64,000 nucleotides of DNA from Stenotrophomonas sp. 610A2 (lineage in GTDB: Bacteria > Pseudomonadota > Gammaproteobacteria > Xanthomonadales > Xanthomonadaceae): the NCBI RefSeq assembly GCF_030549615.1, contig NZ_CP130832.1:3906001-3970000 (forward strand). The letters are read 5' to 3'. A program made the translations under genes and the position numbers. Shown here piece by piece: positions 48,001 through 59,676 of the stretch (position 1 is its first letter; each line of letters starts with the position of its first letter). Under the pieces are notes generated by a model, which worked only from the letters and a program-made list of their open reading frames with translations, had not been told where the DNA came from and did not search any database.

Positions 48001-49548
48001 TTACCAGGTGCCGGTGCTCTTGAAATCGGCGATGCCCTTCTTGAAGGCAGCTTCGATGTCGTCGTTCCAGGCGCCGGTGCTGTTGATCTTGGAGGTCAAC
48101 TCACCTGCGGTGTTGGCGAAGTGGGCGTGCAGGCCGGCTTCGAACGAGAGCAGCTTGTTGACCGGCACGTCGTCGAGGAAGCCCTCGTTGACGGCGTAGA
48201 TCGACAGCGCCTGGTCGGCGATCGACATCGGTGCGTACTGCTTCTGCTTCATCAGCTCGGTGACGCGCTGACCGCGCTCCAGCTGCTTGCGGGTGGCTTC
48301 GTCAAGGTCGGAAGCGAACTGCGCGAACGCAGCCAGCTCACGGTACTGGGCCAGCGAGATACGGATGCCGCCGGACAGCTTCTTGATGATCTTGGTCTGG
48401 GCCGAGCCACCGACGCGCGACACCGAGATACCGGCGTTGACGGCCGGACGGATACCGGCGTTGAACAGGTCGGTTTCCAGGAAGATCTGGCCGTCGGTGA
48501 TCGAGATCACGTTGGTCGGAACGAACGCGGAAACGTCGCCAGCCTGGGTTTCGATGATCGGCAGTGCGGTCAGCGAACCGGTCTTGCCGGTGACGGCGCC
48601 GTTGGTGAACTTCTCGACATACTCTTCCGACACGCGAGCAGCGCGCTCGAGCAGGCGGGAGTGCAGGTAGAACACGTCACCCGGGTAGGCTTCGCGGCCC
48701 GGCGGGCGCTTCAGCAGCAGCGAGATCTGGCGGTAGGCAACAGCCTGCTTGGACAGATCGTCGTACACGATCAGGGCGTCTTCGCCGCGGTCCATGAAGT
48801 ACTCACCCATGGTGCAGCCAGCGTAGGCGCTGATGTACTGCATCGCAGCCGATTCGGAAGCGGTGGCAGCCACGACCACGGTGTGGGCCAGGGCGCCGTT
48901 CTCTTCCAGCTTGCGCACGATGTTGGCAACGGTCGAGGCCTTCTGGCCGATCGCTACGTACACGCACTTGATGCCGGTGCCCTTCTGGTTGATCACGGCA
49001 TCGATCGCCATCGCGGTCTTGCCGGTCTGGCGGTCACCGATGATCAGCTCGCGCTGGCCACGGCCGATCGGGATCATCGAGTCAACCGACTTGTAACCGG
49101 TCTGCACCGGCTGGTCGACCGACTTGCGCCAGATCACGCCCGGAGCAACACGCTCCACCGGGGCGGTCAGCGCGGTGCCCAGCGGGCCCTTGCCGTCGAT
49201 CGGCTCACCCAGCGCGTTGACAACGCGGCCGAGCATTTCCGGGCCAACCGGCACTTCCAGGATGCGGCCGGTGGTCTTGGCCACGTCGCCTTCGCGCAGG
49301 TTCTGGTAGTCGCCCAGGACCACGGCGCCGACCGAGTCGCGCTCCAGGTTCAGTGCCAGGGCAAAGGTGTTGTTCGGCAGTTCGATCATTTCGCCCTGCA
49401 TCACGTCGGCCAGACCGAAGATGCGCACGATGCCGTCGGACACGCTGGTGACGGTGCCTTCGTTGCGCGATTCCGCGGACAGGGCGACCTTCTCGATGCG
49501 GGTCTTGATCAGTTCGCTGATTTCAGAGGGGTTGAGCGTGGTAGCCAT
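48001..49548 (-). CDS. atpA: ATP synthase F1 subunit alpha
   Basis: 515 aa from the ATG at 49548 (AGGACTTGACG upstream). Non-catalytic nucleotide-binding subunit with P-loop [13 protein letters not shown], and the signature [21 protein letters not shown] and [13 protein letters not shown]. Full length. N-terminal crown [19 protein letters not shown] binds the delta subunit. Confidence 0.98.
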   Translation of the reverse strand: MATTLNPSEISELIKTRIEKVALSAESRNEGTVTSVSDGIVRIFGLADVMQGEMIELPNNTFALALNLERDSVGAVVLGDYQNLREGDVAKTTGRILEVPVGPEMLGRVVNALGEPIDGKGPLGTALTAPVERVAPGVIWRKSVDQPVQTGYKSVDSMIPIGRGQRELIIGDRQTGKTAMAIDAVINQKGTGIKCVYVAIGQKASTVANIVRKLEENGALAHTVVVAATASESAAMQYISAYAGCTMGEYFMDRGEDALIVYDDLSKQAVAYRQISLLLKRPPGREAYPGDVFYLHSRLLERAARVSEEYVEKFTNGAVTGKTGSLTALPIIETQAGDVSAFVPTNVISITDGQIFLETDLFNAGIRPAVNAGISVSRVGGSAQTKIIKKLSGGIRISLAQYRELAAFAQFASDLDEATRKQLERGQRVTELMKQKQYAPMSIADQALSIYAVNEGFLDDVPVNKLLSFEAGLHAHFANTAGELTSKINSTGAWNDDIEAAFKKGIADFKSTGTW

Positions 49549-49592
49549 CGTCAAGTCCTAGTGCCGGCTTGTGGCCGGACGGTAATGTGAAT

Positions 49593-50120
49593 TCAGTGTG
49601 CGAGCGCGGTCTGCAGGCGCGACAGCTTGCCCTTGAGCGAGCCATCGATGACCACGTCGCCGGCATCGATCACGGCGCCGCCGATCAGCGAAGCGTCCAC
49701 CGCGGTCGATACCTCGACGTCGCGGCCGAAACGCTTGCGCAGCGCAGCCTTGATCTTGTCCAGTTCCTCGCCCGACAGTTCGGCGGCCGAGGTGACGGTG
49801 GCCTTGACCACGTGTTCGGCTTCAGCGCGCAGCTGCTCGAACAAACCGGAAATTTCCGGCAGTTGCTGCAGGCGGCGGCCTTCGGCCAGCAGGGCCAGGA
49901 AGCGACCGTAGGTCTCGCTGGTCGCGTCCGGGGTCAGCAGGGCGACGGCATCGCCGCGGCTCAGCTGCGGATTCGACAGCAAGGCCGACACGCGCGGATC
50001 GGCTGCAACGCGGGCGGAGAACGCAAGCGCGTCCGACCACGGCGCGAACTTGCCTTCCTCACGCGCAATCGCGAAAGCGGCGCGGGCGTACGGGCGGGCA
50101 AGCGTGAGGGCCTGGCTCAT
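49593..50120 (-). CDS. atpH: ATP synthase F1 subunit delta
   Basis: 175 aa. The stator cap joining alpha to b: N-terminal helical bundle ([20 protein letters not shown]) and C-terminal conserved [44 protein letters not shown] domain. Starts 3 bases after the atpF stop. Confidence 0.97.
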   Translation of the reverse strand: MSQALTLARPYARAAFAIAREEGKFAPWSDALAFSARVAADPRVSALLSNPQLSRGDAVALLTPDATSETYGRFLALLAEGRRLQQLPEISGLFEQLRAEAEHVVKATVTSAAELSGEELDKIKAALRKRFGRDVEVSTAVDASLIGGAVIDAGDVVIDGSLKGKLSRLQTALAH

Positions 50121-50123
50121 CGA

Positions 50124-50594
50124 TCAGATCTCCGCAGCCAGCTCGTCGAGCAGCGCCTTGTGGGCGTTGGCATCGATTTCGCGCTTGAGCAGCTTTTCGG
50201 CACCGGTCACGGCCAGGGCGGACACCTGCTTGCGCAGATCTTCGCGGGCACGGTTGGCGGCAGCGTCGATTTCAGCCTGGGCCAGTTCTTTCTGGCGGGT
50301 GGCTTCGGCGATGGCTTCGTTCTTGGCGGCTTCAACGATCTGGTTCGCACGGGCATGCGCCTGGTCGATGATCTCGTTGGCCTTGCCACGGGCTTCTTTC
50401 AGTGCCTCGTTGACCTTTACTTCCGCCTGCGCCAGATCTTTCTGGCTGCGGTCGGCAGCGGCCAAGCCCTCAGCGATCTTCTGCTGGCGCTCTTCAATGG
50501 CCTTCAACAACGGCGGCCAGATCTTGGTCGCGATGATCCAGATCAGCAACGCAAAGGCCAGGGCCTGTGCAAAGAGGGTGAGATTGATATTCAT
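50124..50594 (-). CDS. atpF: ATP synthase F0 subunit b
   Basis: 156 aa from the ATG at 50594. One N-terminal span ([20 protein letters not shown]) followed by a long charged helix ([40 protein letters not shown]) that dimerises as the stator. The standard gammaproteobacterial length favours this start over one 14 codons upstream. Confidence 0.97.
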   Translation of the reverse strand: MNINLTLFAQALAFALLIWIIATKIWPPLLKAIEERQQKIAEGLAAADRSQKDLAQAEVKVNEALKEARGKANEIIDQAHARANQIVEAAKNEAIAEATRQKELAQAEIDAAANRAREDLRKQVSALAVTGAEKLLKREIDANAHKALLDELAAEI

Positions 50595-50705
50595 GATTAG
50601 CTCGATCGCTGGTGTCGGGGGTGGCTGCGCCGCCAAGGCGGCGCAACCGAACCTTCATCCGAAGTCGGGCGCCGACAGGCACCCGACCGTCTCACTGCAG
50701 CTGGA

Positions 50706-51008
50706 TCAGCCTGCCAGCTTGGCGGCTTCGGCCAGCAGAGCAGCAGCCAGCGGGTTGGCGAAGGCCAGCAGCAGGCCAACGGCGACCGAAATGATGAACG
50801 CGGCGTCGATCAGGCCGGCGGTGATGAACATGCGGACCTGCAGGACCGGGATCAGTTCCGGCTGGCGAGCGGCCGACTCCAGGAACTTACCAGCCATGAT
50901 GGCCAGACCGAGGCCAGCGCCCAGTGCGGCCAGGCCGATCATGATGCCGACGGCAAGGGCGGTGGAGCTCTGAACTTGGGCGAGGTTGGTCAGGACGGCG
51001 AAGTACAT
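50706..51008 (-). CDS. atpE: ATP synthase F0 subunit c
   Basis: 100 aa, longer than E. coli's 79 because of an N-terminal extension ([16 protein letters not shown]). Two hairpin helices with the Gly-rich [20 protein letters not shown], the polar loop ARQPE and the proton-carrying carboxylate D68 (AGLIDAAFI). No Na+-type ligand pattern is evident, so the ring is probably H+-driven. Confidence 0.97.
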   Translation of the reverse strand: MYFAVLTNLAQVQSSTALAVGIMIGLAALGAGLGLAIMAGKFLESAARQPELIPVLQVRMFITAGLIDAAFIISVAVGLLLAFANPLAAALLAEAAKLAG

Positions 51009-51083
51009 GGTTATCTCCAGGAACTTTAAGTAGCTAAGGGTGATGAAACGGATGAAGGTTGAAACTGGGTGAAGCTTGTAACT

Positions 51084-51881
51084 TTAGTGACTGTCTTCCG
51101 ACAGGCTCAAGTACACGATGGTCAACATCATGAAGATGAAGGCCTGCAGCGGGATCACCAGCAGGTGGAACAGCATCCAGCCGAAGCCGAACACGCCACC
51201 GGCAACGGCACCGAACACGCCGGCACCGCCCAGCACCCAGATCAGCAGGAAAACGATTTCGCCGCCGAACATGTTGCCGAACAGTCGCATCGCCAGGGAG
51301 ATCGGCTTGCTCAGCCACTCGACGATGTTGAGGATCAGGTTGAACGGCATCATCCACTTGCCGAACGGGGCCGTCAGGAATTCCTTGACGAAACCGCCGA
51401 TGCCCTTGGACTTCAGCGCGAAGAAGATCATCAGGATGAACACGCTGATCGACATGCCCAGGGTGGCATTGACGTCGGCGGTCGGCACCGGCTTCCAGTA
51501 ATGGATGCCTGCCAGCTCAAGCGGCTTGGCGATGAAATCGGCCGGGATCATCTTGATGAGGTTCATCAACAGGATCCAGAAGAAGATGGTGATCGCGATG
51601 GGCGTGATCAGCTTGCTCTTGCCGTGGTAGGTGTCCTTGGCCTGGCGGTCAACGAACTCCAGGCAGATTTCAACGAACGCTTGCCACTTGCCCGGCACGC
51701 CGGCGGTGGCCTTGCGGGTTGCCATCCAGAAGGCGAACACCATCAGCAGGCCCATCAGGACCGCGGTGACGATGGTATCGACGTGGATCATCCAGAAACC
51801 ACCGCCCTCACCGACCGGAGCGGTCAGATTCTGCAGGTGATGCTGGATGTACGTGGTAGGAGTTAGAGCCTCGCCCGCCAT
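51084..51881 (-). CDS. atpB: ATP synthase F0 subunit a
   Basis: 265 aa. Membrane stator with the essential Arg in the conserved helix AMRLFGNMFGGEIVFLL and the C-terminal PLQAFIFMMLTIVYLSLSEDSH. It forms the proton half-channels against the c ring. Lies between atpI (24-base gap) and atpE. Confidence 0.97.
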   Translation of the reverse strand: MAGEALTPTTYIQHHLQNLTAPVGEGGGFWMIHVDTIVTAVLMGLLMVFAFWMATRKATAGVPGKWQAFVEICLEFVDRQAKDTYHGKSKLITPIAITIFFWILLMNLIKMIPADFIAKPLELAGIHYWKPVPTADVNATLGMSISVFILMIFFALKSKGIGGFVKEFLTAPFGKWMMPFNLILNIVEWLSKPISLAMRLFGNMFGGEIVFLLIWVLGGAGVFGAVAGGVFGFGWMLFHLLVIPLQAFIFMMLTIVYLSLSEDSH

Positions 51882-51905
51882 GTGTCCGGAACCTTTATGA
51901 GTGAA

Positions 51906-52271
51906 TCAACGTCTGGCCAGAGCCAGAACCTGGAACATCAGCGCCACTGGAATTGCCGCCAGCAGTGCCAAAGGAGGAAGTCGCCACCAGAAAAAAGCCA
52001 TTCCCAGTACGGCAACAATCAGCACAATCTTCAGCACGAACCCCAGGAACAGGCGGACCATTGCTGAACCAGCGGCCTGAACGCCGCCACCGAGCCCTAC
52101 CCACGCGGCCAGCGCCGTCCCTGCTACCACCGCCAGGCCCGAAACAAGGGCGCCCAGCGCATGCTTTGGCCCCACGAAGAGGAAGGCCAGAGCCAGGACC
52201 ACCACTGCGACCAGCGGGTATACCGCGGCGCGCAACATCAGTCGCCGACCCGCGTCAACGGAGTTCAGCAC
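51906..52271 (-). CDS. atpI: ATP synthase accessory subunit I
   Basis: 121 aa from a GTG at 52271, chosen because AGGAC lies 11 bases upstream and the length fits AtpI; an ATG 11 codons downstream is an alternative. Four short hydrophobic segments (AVYPLVAVVVLALAFLF; HALGALVSGLAVVAGTALAA; MVRLFLGFVLKIVLIVAVLG; LPPLALLAAIPVALMFQVLA). AtpI helps c-ring assembly or Mg2+ supply. First gene of the operon. Confidence 0.85.
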   Translation of the reverse strand: MLNSVDAGRRLMLRAAVYPLVAVVVLALAFLFVGPKHALGALVSGLAVVAGTALAAWVGLGGGVQAAGSAMVRLFLGFVLKIVLIVAVLGMAFFWWRLPPLALLAAIPVALMFQVLALARR

Positions 52272-52339
52272 GTCAAAGTGTCCTGCTTCAGGTAAAGGGA
52301 AGAGCCGAATCGCGCAAAGGCGTCTCGTCGAGCCGCGAA

Positions 52340-52369
52340 AGTATAACAGCGGGACAATTTGCGAGACAA
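52340..52369 (-). promoter_or_regulatory. atp operon promoter
   Basis: Minus strand TTGTCT (52364-52369), 18 bases, TATACT (52340-52345); start near 52333, about 62 bases before the atpI GTG. No other candidate of this quality is seen upstream of atpI. Confidence 0.6.
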
Positions 52370-52700
52370 CCGGCATTTGTCCCCATTTGACTATGCAAGT
52401 TGCCGCAATATCACGTTTTTTCCCCCAATGCGCGGCCATCGAGCAAGTCCGCGGGACAATAAATATTGCACCGCAGCACGGGAACTTCCCCCCGCCCCGC
52501 CGGTCAGACCTACGCAGTCCGCCACCCGCTACCTCGTCGGGCGCGTGCGCAGGCTCGGGTGAGGTGGTGTCGCACGCCCTCGGCGGCACCACCTCGCCGC
52601 AATTGATCCCCGCCTACACATTGTCTGCACGCTGCGCTCACCGTTCTCTACATCGGATCGGCGATGGTCAGTTGCTCCAAAGCAACAAGCAGGCAATGGC
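52370..52700. other. Intergenic region upstream of atp and the outer-membrane barrel gene
   Basis: No convincing gene. Short poly-T (52421-52426) and C/A-rich stretches only. It must also hold the promoter of the plus-strand barrel gene, which I could not define. Confidence 0.5.
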
Positions 52701-53525
52701 ATGCGCAATCACCGCTTCATTCTCGCACTGGCTCCATGTGCACTGGCACTGGCCCTGACCCATTCGTTACCCGCGCACGCCGCCGAAGGCGACCCGCGCT
52801 TCACCGTGCGGCTTGGCGCGATGAACATCGACACCGACAACACCATCCGCGGCAGCACCACGGTTGCCGGCCAGGACGTGGATCTGTCGGAGGATTTCAG
52901 CCTCGGCGGCAAGGAATGGGAGCCACGCATCGACGGCCTGTTCCGCATCAGCGACCGCCAGCGCCTGATCTTCGATTACTTCAAGTACGACAAGGACCGC
53001 CGCGAGACGCTGGATGAAGGCATCAGCTGGGGCGACACCACGGTGCCCGCAGGCAGCTTCGTGAAGGGTGAATTGAAGTACCAGGTTGCAACGCTGGTTT
53101 ACGACTACTCGGTGGTCGACGGTGATCGCTTTGATTTCGGCCTGCAGCTTGGTGCCGAGTACGCCAAGATCAGCGCCGACGCTTACGCCGATGTCGGTGA
53201 TGTCTACCAGGGCCGCTTCCTCAACGAGAAGGCCGACGGCATCGCACCGGTGGTTGGCGCGCGCCTGACCTTCACTCCCTCGGAGAACTGGCTGATCAAC
53301 CTGCAGGGCCAGTACCTCAATACCAGCTGGGGCAACTTCGACGACTATAAGGGCGACCTGAGCCGCGCCAACGCAATCGTGCAATACAACTTCAACAAGA
53401 ACTTCGGCATCTTCGCCGGCTATGACTGGTTCAAGCTGGATGTTGACCAGAAAGGCAGCGACGGTGTGATCGGTTTGAAGCAGGAGTTCAAGGGCCCGGT
53501 TGCGGGTGTGAGTTTGTCGTTCTGA
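52701..53525 (+). CDS. Outer-membrane beta-barrel protein (OmpW/porin-like)
   Basis: 274 aa; ATG at 52701 with AGG about 10 bases upstream. Signal peptide (MRNHRFILALAPCALALALT, cleavage near AHAAEG). The mature part is made of alternating amphipathic strands (FTVRLGAMNIDTDNTIRGST, RLIFDYFKYDKDRRETLDEG, NLQGQYLNTSWGNFDDYKGD) and ends in VAGVSLSF, the C-terminal Phe recognised by the BAM complex. Related in style to small barrel proteins of unknown role. It is monocistronic, followed by palindromic repeats and a hairpin shared with lpdA. Confidence 0.85.
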   Translation: MRNHRFILALAPCALALALTHSLPAHAAEGDPRFTVRLGAMNIDTDNTIRGSTTVAGQDVDLSEDFSLGGKEWEPRIDGLFRISDRQRLIFDYFKYDKDRRETLDEGISWGDTTVPAGSFVKGELKYQVATLVYDYSVVDGDRFDFGLQLGAEYAKISADAYADVGDVYQGRFLNEKADGIAPVVGARLTFTPSENWLINLQGQYLNTSWGNFDDYKGDLSRANAIVQYNFNKNFGIFAGYDWFKLDVDQKGSDGVIGLKQEFKGPVAGVSLSF

Positions 53526-53534
53526 CGCGCCACC

Positions 53535-53653
53535 TGTAGTGCCGAGCCATGCTCGGCAGGGGCTATACCGGGAAGGCTTCTGCCGAGCATGGCTCGGCAC
53601 TACAAATGAAGCACCACCGGTAACGCCTCAGCCGAGCATGGCTCGGCTCTACA
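53535..53653. repeat. Three copies of the TGCCGAGCNNNGCTCGGCA repeat
   Basis: Copies at 53535-53558 (forward), 53581-53604 (reverse) and 53631-53653 (reverse). The last two are also a direct repeat about 49 bases apart that extends into CTACAAATGAAGCA. Same family as at 61120-61190 and 61334-61356. Confidence 0.85.
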
Positions 53654-53690
53654 AATGAAGCATCGCTGCGCTCTATACATCGCGCACAAA

Positions 53691-53719
53691 TGAAAAGGGC
53701 CGCTTAGCGGCCCTTTTCA
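53691..53719. terminator. lpdA terminator (bidirectional)
   Basis: Perfect 13-bp stem 53691-53703 / 53707-53719 with a TTA loop, AAAA and TTTT inside the stem ends. Nine bases after the lpdA stop; can also end the barrel-gene transcript. Confidence 0.9.
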
Positions 53720-53727
53720 ATCTTCGA

Positions 53728-55878
<2,151 letters not shown>

Positions 55879-55895
55879 TGTTTTCTCCTGTGGGC

Positions 55896-56552
55896 TCAGC
55901 CGGCGTCGCCGACAAGCCGTTCATGCATCTTGTCGAGCGCGCGTTCGATGTTGGCGTAGCGCTTCTCGTACTTTTTGTCTTTGCTGTGGGCCAGTTCGGT
56001 CAGCAGCGCCGCCTGTTCCTGCAGCGCTTCAAGCTGGCCGCACGTCGGCCGTTGACCGCTGTAACGCTCACCGTTGACGGTGAAGGACAGCACCTCGCCA
56101 TCGGTGACCGGCGCACGTGCCGCCACCTCGGACGAGGCCAGGGCCTTGCCCCAGACCTCGACCAGGCGCTGCGCCAGTGCATCGGGCAATGGCGCCTGGG
56201 CGAACTCGGGCTCCTGGTCCAGCTGCAGGTTGACGCCACCGCGCCCGCCCGTGGTGCTCCAGCTGTAGATACGCTTGTCGGCCATGCCGGCCAGCACCAT
56301 CCAGCCGCCGGTGGCGGCATCGCGGCGCAGCAGCACCTGCGATTCCACCCCTCGGGCCGGCAACACCAACAGCGACAGACCATCTTCGGCCTGGCCACCA
56401 AGCAGACTGGTCGCGGCCTGGCCGTAGTTGCCCACCGCCGGCGGCCAACCCTCGCCGACCACCGGCAGGCACTGGCTGGCGGCCAGCGCCGGGCCCGTCA
56501 GGGCAGCCAGCACCAGCGCCAGCAGGGCGCGTCGTGGCGCCACTGGCGTCAC
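55896..56552 (-). CDS. Exported protein of unknown function between aceF and lpdA
   Basis: 218 aa from a GTG at 56552 that overlaps the aceF stop (GTGA). A signal peptide (TPVAPRRALLALVLAALTGPALA) points to the periplasm. The body has two Cys (ASQCLPVVGEGW and PTCGQLEALQ) that could pair. The C-terminal third is a charged helix, perhaps a coiled coil (LAHSKDKKYEKRYANIERALDKMHERL). I do not recognise the family. Location inside a cytoplasmic PDH operon is odd for an exported protein; coupling may be only for expression level. Confidence 0.75.
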   Translation of the reverse strand: MTPVAPRRALLALVLAALTGPALAASQCLPVVGEGWPPAVGNYGQAATSLLGGQAEDGLSLLVLPARGVESQVLLRRDAATGGWMVLAGMADKRIYSWSTTGGRGGVNLQLDQEPEFAQAPLPDALAQRLVEVWGKALASSEVAARAPVTDGEVLSFTVNGERYSGQRPTCGQLEALQEQAALLTELAHSKDKKYEKRYANIERALDKMHERLVGDAG

Positions 56553-57925
56553 AGCAGCACGCGCCGCATGTCGGCCAGCACCTGCGACAGGTAGGTGGTG
56601 AAACGGGCCGCCAGGGCGCCGTCGATGACGCGGTGGTCGTAGCTCAGCGACAGCGGCAGCATCAGCTTCGGGGCGAATTCCTTGCCGTTCCAGACCGGCT
56701 GGATGGACGACTTGGAGACACCGAGGATGGCCACTTCCGGCGCATTCACGATCGGGGTGAAGGCGGTGCCACCAATGCCGCCCAGCGAGCTGATCGAGAA
56801 GCAGCCGCCGCTCATGTCAGCCGGGCCGAGCTTGCCGTCACGCGCCTTCTTGGCCAGTTCACCGCTTTCCTGGGCGATCTGCACCACGCCCTTCTTGTCG
56901 ACGTCACGGATCACCGGCACGACCAGGCCGCTCGGCGTATCAGCGGCAAAGCCGATGTTGAAGTACTTCTTCAGGGTCAGGTTCTCGCCGCTGGCATCCA
57001 GCGAAGCGTTGAACTCGGGGAATTTCTTCAGCGCGGCGGCGCTGGCCTTGATCAGGAAGGCTAGCATGGTCAGCTTGATGCCAGCCTTCTCGTTTTCCTT
57101 GTTCAGGGCCACGCGCAGGCCTTCCAGATCGGTGATGTCAGCCTGCTCGAACTGGGTGACGTGCGGGATCATCGCCCAGTTGCGGGCCAGGTTGGCGCCG
57201 GAGATCTTCTTGATGCGCGACAGCTGCACCACTTCGGTCTCGCCGAACTTGCTGAAGTCGACCTTCGGCCACGGCAGCAGGTTCAGGCCGCCACCGGCAG
57301 CAGCCGGAGCACCGGCGCTGGCAACAACGCCACCGGACAGTGCGCCCTTGACGAACTTCTGCACGTCGCCCTTGGTGATGCGGCCGCCCTTCTCGGTGCC
57401 CTTGACCTGCTGCAGGTCCACGCCCAGTTCACGGGCGAACACGCGCACGGCCGGGCTGGCATACGGCACATTGGCCGGCAGCACGCCTTCGGCGTTGAAC
57501 TGCACCGGCGGGGTGGCCGGCTTGCTGGTGGTGACCGCGTCTTCCTGGGCGATTTCGCGCTGGGCCAGCTTGTCGGCGACCGGGGCAACCGCCACCGGCT
57601 CGACCTTGGTGCCGGTCTCGACAGCGGCTTCGACCTTGGCCGGAGCAGCCGGCGCGGCAGCGGCGGCGGGCTTGGCAGCCTCTTCGCTGACTTCGATCAG
57701 GGCCACGACCTTGCCCTCGGACAGGCCGTCACCGACCTTGACCTTCAATTCCTTGACCACACCGGCGTAGGCCGACGGTACTTCCATCGTCGCCTTGTCC
57801 GACTCCAGCGTGACCAGACCCTGGTCCTTCTTGACCGTATCGCCAACCGCGACCAGCACTTCGATCACCGGAATGTCGCTGTAGTCACCGATATCGGGGA
57901 CAAGTGCTTCCTTGATTTCGGCCAT
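56549..57925 (-). CDS. aceF: Dihydrolipoamide acetyltransferase (PDH E2)
   Basis: 458 aa; ATG at 57925 with TGGAG upstream. One lipoyl domain (about 1-78, K44 in LESDKATMEVP), a Pro/Ala linker, and a peripheral subunit-binding domain (SPAVRVFARELGVDLQQVKG, GRITKGDVQKFV). The catalytic acetyltransferase domain contains SLSYDHRVIDGA (active-site His and Asp). It transfers the acetyl group to CoA and forms the complex core. It has only one lipoyl domain here, while E3 has two. The E1 gene is not within the window. Confidence 0.96.
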   Translation of the reverse strand: MAEIKEALVPDIGDYSDIPVIEVLVAVGDTVKKDQGLVTLESDKATMEVPSAYAGVVKELKVKVGDGLSEGKVVALIEVSEEAAKPAAAAAPAAPAKVEAAVETGTKVEPVAVAPVADKLAQREIAQEDAVTTSKPATPPVQFNAEGVLPANVPYASPAVRVFARELGVDLQQVKGTEKGGRITKGDVQKFVKGALSGGVVASAGAPAAAGGGLNLLPWPKVDFSKFGETEVVQLSRIKKISGANLARNWAMIPHVTQFEQADITDLEGLRVALNKENEKAGIKLTMLAFLIKASAAALKKFPEFNASLDASGENLTLKKYFNIGFAADTPSGLVVPVIRDVDKKGVVQIAQESGELAKKARDGKLGPADMSGGCFSISSLGGIGGTAFTPIVNAPEVAILGVSKSSIQPVWNGKEFAPKLMLPLSLSYDHRVIDGALAARFTTYLSQVLADMRRVLL

Positions 57926-58104
57926 GAACTACTCCAGCAACAATGAGGGAATCCCCTATTGTGGCGTTAGCGGGCCGCAGCGCCAACCGCTACAAGCGAA
58001 TTCGCCTGCGTATGTCCCCGGACAAGGCCGCGCCAGATCCGTCGTGACGGCCGTATTTTCCGTCCCCGGGCGCGGTTTGTGCGTTGCAGACTGTCTTGCC
58101 TGTC

Positions 58105-58668
58105 CTAGCCAGCCAAACCATTTGTTGCAGGCGATACCACCGTGTTTGGCGCATTCAACCAAGGCTGCAGCGCTTGCCACTGCCCAGTCAGGCGCGGCAA
58201 CGACCACGCCGCATTGGCCGGACTGGTCGAAGGCAGGGCCAGTACCGGCAGCGCAGCCGCCAAAGGCGGCAAAGCCGGTGCGATCCATCGCTGGAACGCA
58301 CTGTGTGCCGCAGCGCCGTTACAGGCGATGGCCCGCAGCTCGGGCAGACCGGCCAGCAGCGGTGCAATCGGATTTGGCACTTCGCTGCCGCGCACGATGG
58401 CCGCATCCAGACTGCCGGCGCGCTGGCATTGCCCGATCACATCCCATAAGCCAACGCCGGCTTGTTGCAGGCACTGCATACGCTGTGGATAAGGCAGCTG
58501 CGCATCGAAGCCGCACAACGCCGCCATCAACGGCCAGAAGCGATTGCGTGGATGCGCGTAATAACGCGATTCATCAAGTGATATCGCACCTGGCATCGAG
58601 CCCAGCACCAGCACGCGGCAAGCGGCATTCACCTGCGCTGGCAGGCCCTGCAGCAGATCACCACTCAT
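58105..58668 (-). CDS. DNA-deoxyinosine glycosylase (UDG superfamily)
   Basis: 187 aa from the ATG at 58668 (a GTG at 58680 is an alternative; neither has a strong ribosome site). Motif 1 VLVLGSMPGAISLDESRYYAHPRNRFW and GLWDVIGQCQRAGSLD, together with late motif LPSTSPANAAW, are those of family 6 (HDG) glycosylases that remove hypoxanthine and related deaminated bases. Role: base excision repair in the cytoplasm. Monocistronic, between aceF and ompW. Confidence 0.85.
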   Translation of the reverse strand: MSGDLLQGLPAQVNAACRVLVLGSMPGAISLDESRYYAHPRNRFWPLMAALCGFDAQLPYPQRMQCLQQAGVGLWDVIGQCQRAGSLDAAIVRGSEVPNPIAPLLAGLPELRAIACNGAAAHSAFQRWIAPALPPLAAALPVLALPSTSPANAAWSLPRLTGQWQALQPWLNAPNTVVSPATNGLAG

Positions 58669-58868
58669 CACGCGCAGCACAACATCGTGAATGGAAATTT
58701 TTGTTGAAGCTTCGTGTCCATGGGATCCCTCTGTTTTTCGCTGAACGCAGTAGTACTGAAAAACCCCTGCGTTTAGAGCGATTCATCTTGCCATCGTTAG
58801 GGTGGCCACGCCCCATAACGAGGGCCTTGATAACAACGTAGTCCTGATCGCAACACGAGGAGTTAGTC

Positions 58869-59507
58869 ATGCGTTCCATCAAAATTCTCAGCCTTGCCAC
58901 GCTCGGCGCACTGGCGCTGTCTTCCACCGCATTTGCGCAGGATGGCAATGGCGATACCGCATCAGGCAAGCATTTTGCCGTGGTTGGCGGCATCAGCCTG
59001 CTGCAGCCGAAGAACGATCCGATCGACGGTATTGGCAAAGTCGATGGCGGCCCGGCACCGACGATCAGCGCCAGCTACTACTTCAACGACAACTTCGCCG
59101 TTGAACTGTGGGGCGCAGCCGACAAGTTCGACCACCGCGTGCGCACCGATGGCGGCGCCAAGGTTGGCAGCGTCGAGCAGCAGCCGCTTGCACTGAGCGC
59201 GCAGTACCACTTCGGCCAGGCGGACAACGTGTTCCGTCCGTTCGTTGGCCTGGGTTACTACGAGTCGAACTTCAGCAACGAGAAGATCGACGGCCTGAGC
59301 AGCACCGGCAACCACGTTGGCGTTGAAACCGCCAAGGGCGCAATCGGCACCGTCGGCGTCGACATGAACATCAACTCGACCTGGTTTGCCCGCGCTGACG
59401 CACGTTACATGCAGTCGCGCCCTGACCTGCGCATTGCTGGCCAGAATGCAGGCGAGCTGAAGCTGGATCCGTGGACCGTGGGCTTCGGCCTGGGTGCACG
59501 CTTCTAA
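58869..59507 (+). CDS. ompW: OmpW family outer-membrane protein
   Basis: 212 aa with a strong ribosome site (GAGGAGTTAGTC-ATG). Signal peptide ending TAFAQDG; eight-strand barrel with OmpW hallmarks (FAVVGGISLLQPKNDP, ISASYYFNDNFAVELWGA, FRPFVGLGYYESNF) and a C-terminal Phe (VGFGLGARF). The family forms narrow hydrophobic channels and often responds to stress or oxygen. A half-site TTGAT at 58827 is not enough to claim FNR control. Terminator 59565-59592. Confidence 0.93.
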   Translation: MRSIKILSLATLGALALSSTAFAQDGNGDTASGKHFAVVGGISLLQPKNDPIDGIGKVDGGPAPTISASYYFNDNFAVELWGAADKFDHRVRTDGGAKVGSVEQQPLALSAQYHFGQADNVFRPFVGLGYYESNFSNEKIDGLSSTGNHVGVETAKGAIGTVGVDMNINSTWFARADARYMQSRPDLRIAGQNAGELKLDPWTVGFGLGARF

Positions 59508-59564
59508 GCGACAACGTTCCTGGCAACACCGTTGTAGATTCAATGCAGTGGTAGTAAGTGAAAC

Positions 59565-59592
59565 ACGGGCCGTTCGCGGCCCGTTTTTTTTT
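59565..59592 (+). terminator. ompW terminator
   Basis: Stem ACGGGCCG (59565-59572) / CGGCCCGT (59577-59584) with a TTCG tetraloop, followed by eight to nine T. Confidence 0.93.
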
Positions 59593-59640
59593 ATGTCGCT
59601 GATCAAAGCCAAAGCCGGAGCAAGAGCTACCCCTCCCCAG

Positions 59641-59671
59641 CCCTCCCCTGCCCCTACGGGGCAAGGGAGGG
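59641..59671. repeat. C-rich/G-rich hairpin after the YiiX-like gene
   Basis: CCCTCCCCTGCCCC (59641-59654), loop TAC, GGGGCAAGGGAGGG (59658-59671); one mismatch. It lies five bases beyond the stop at 59677 and may end that transcript. Related to the element at 30534-30575. Confidence 0.65.
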
Positions 59672-59676
59672 GGGGA

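Noticed and set aside
58825..58840. Possible FNR box before ompW
   Set aside because: Only the left half TTGAT is present; the right half ATCAA is missing at the proper spacing.
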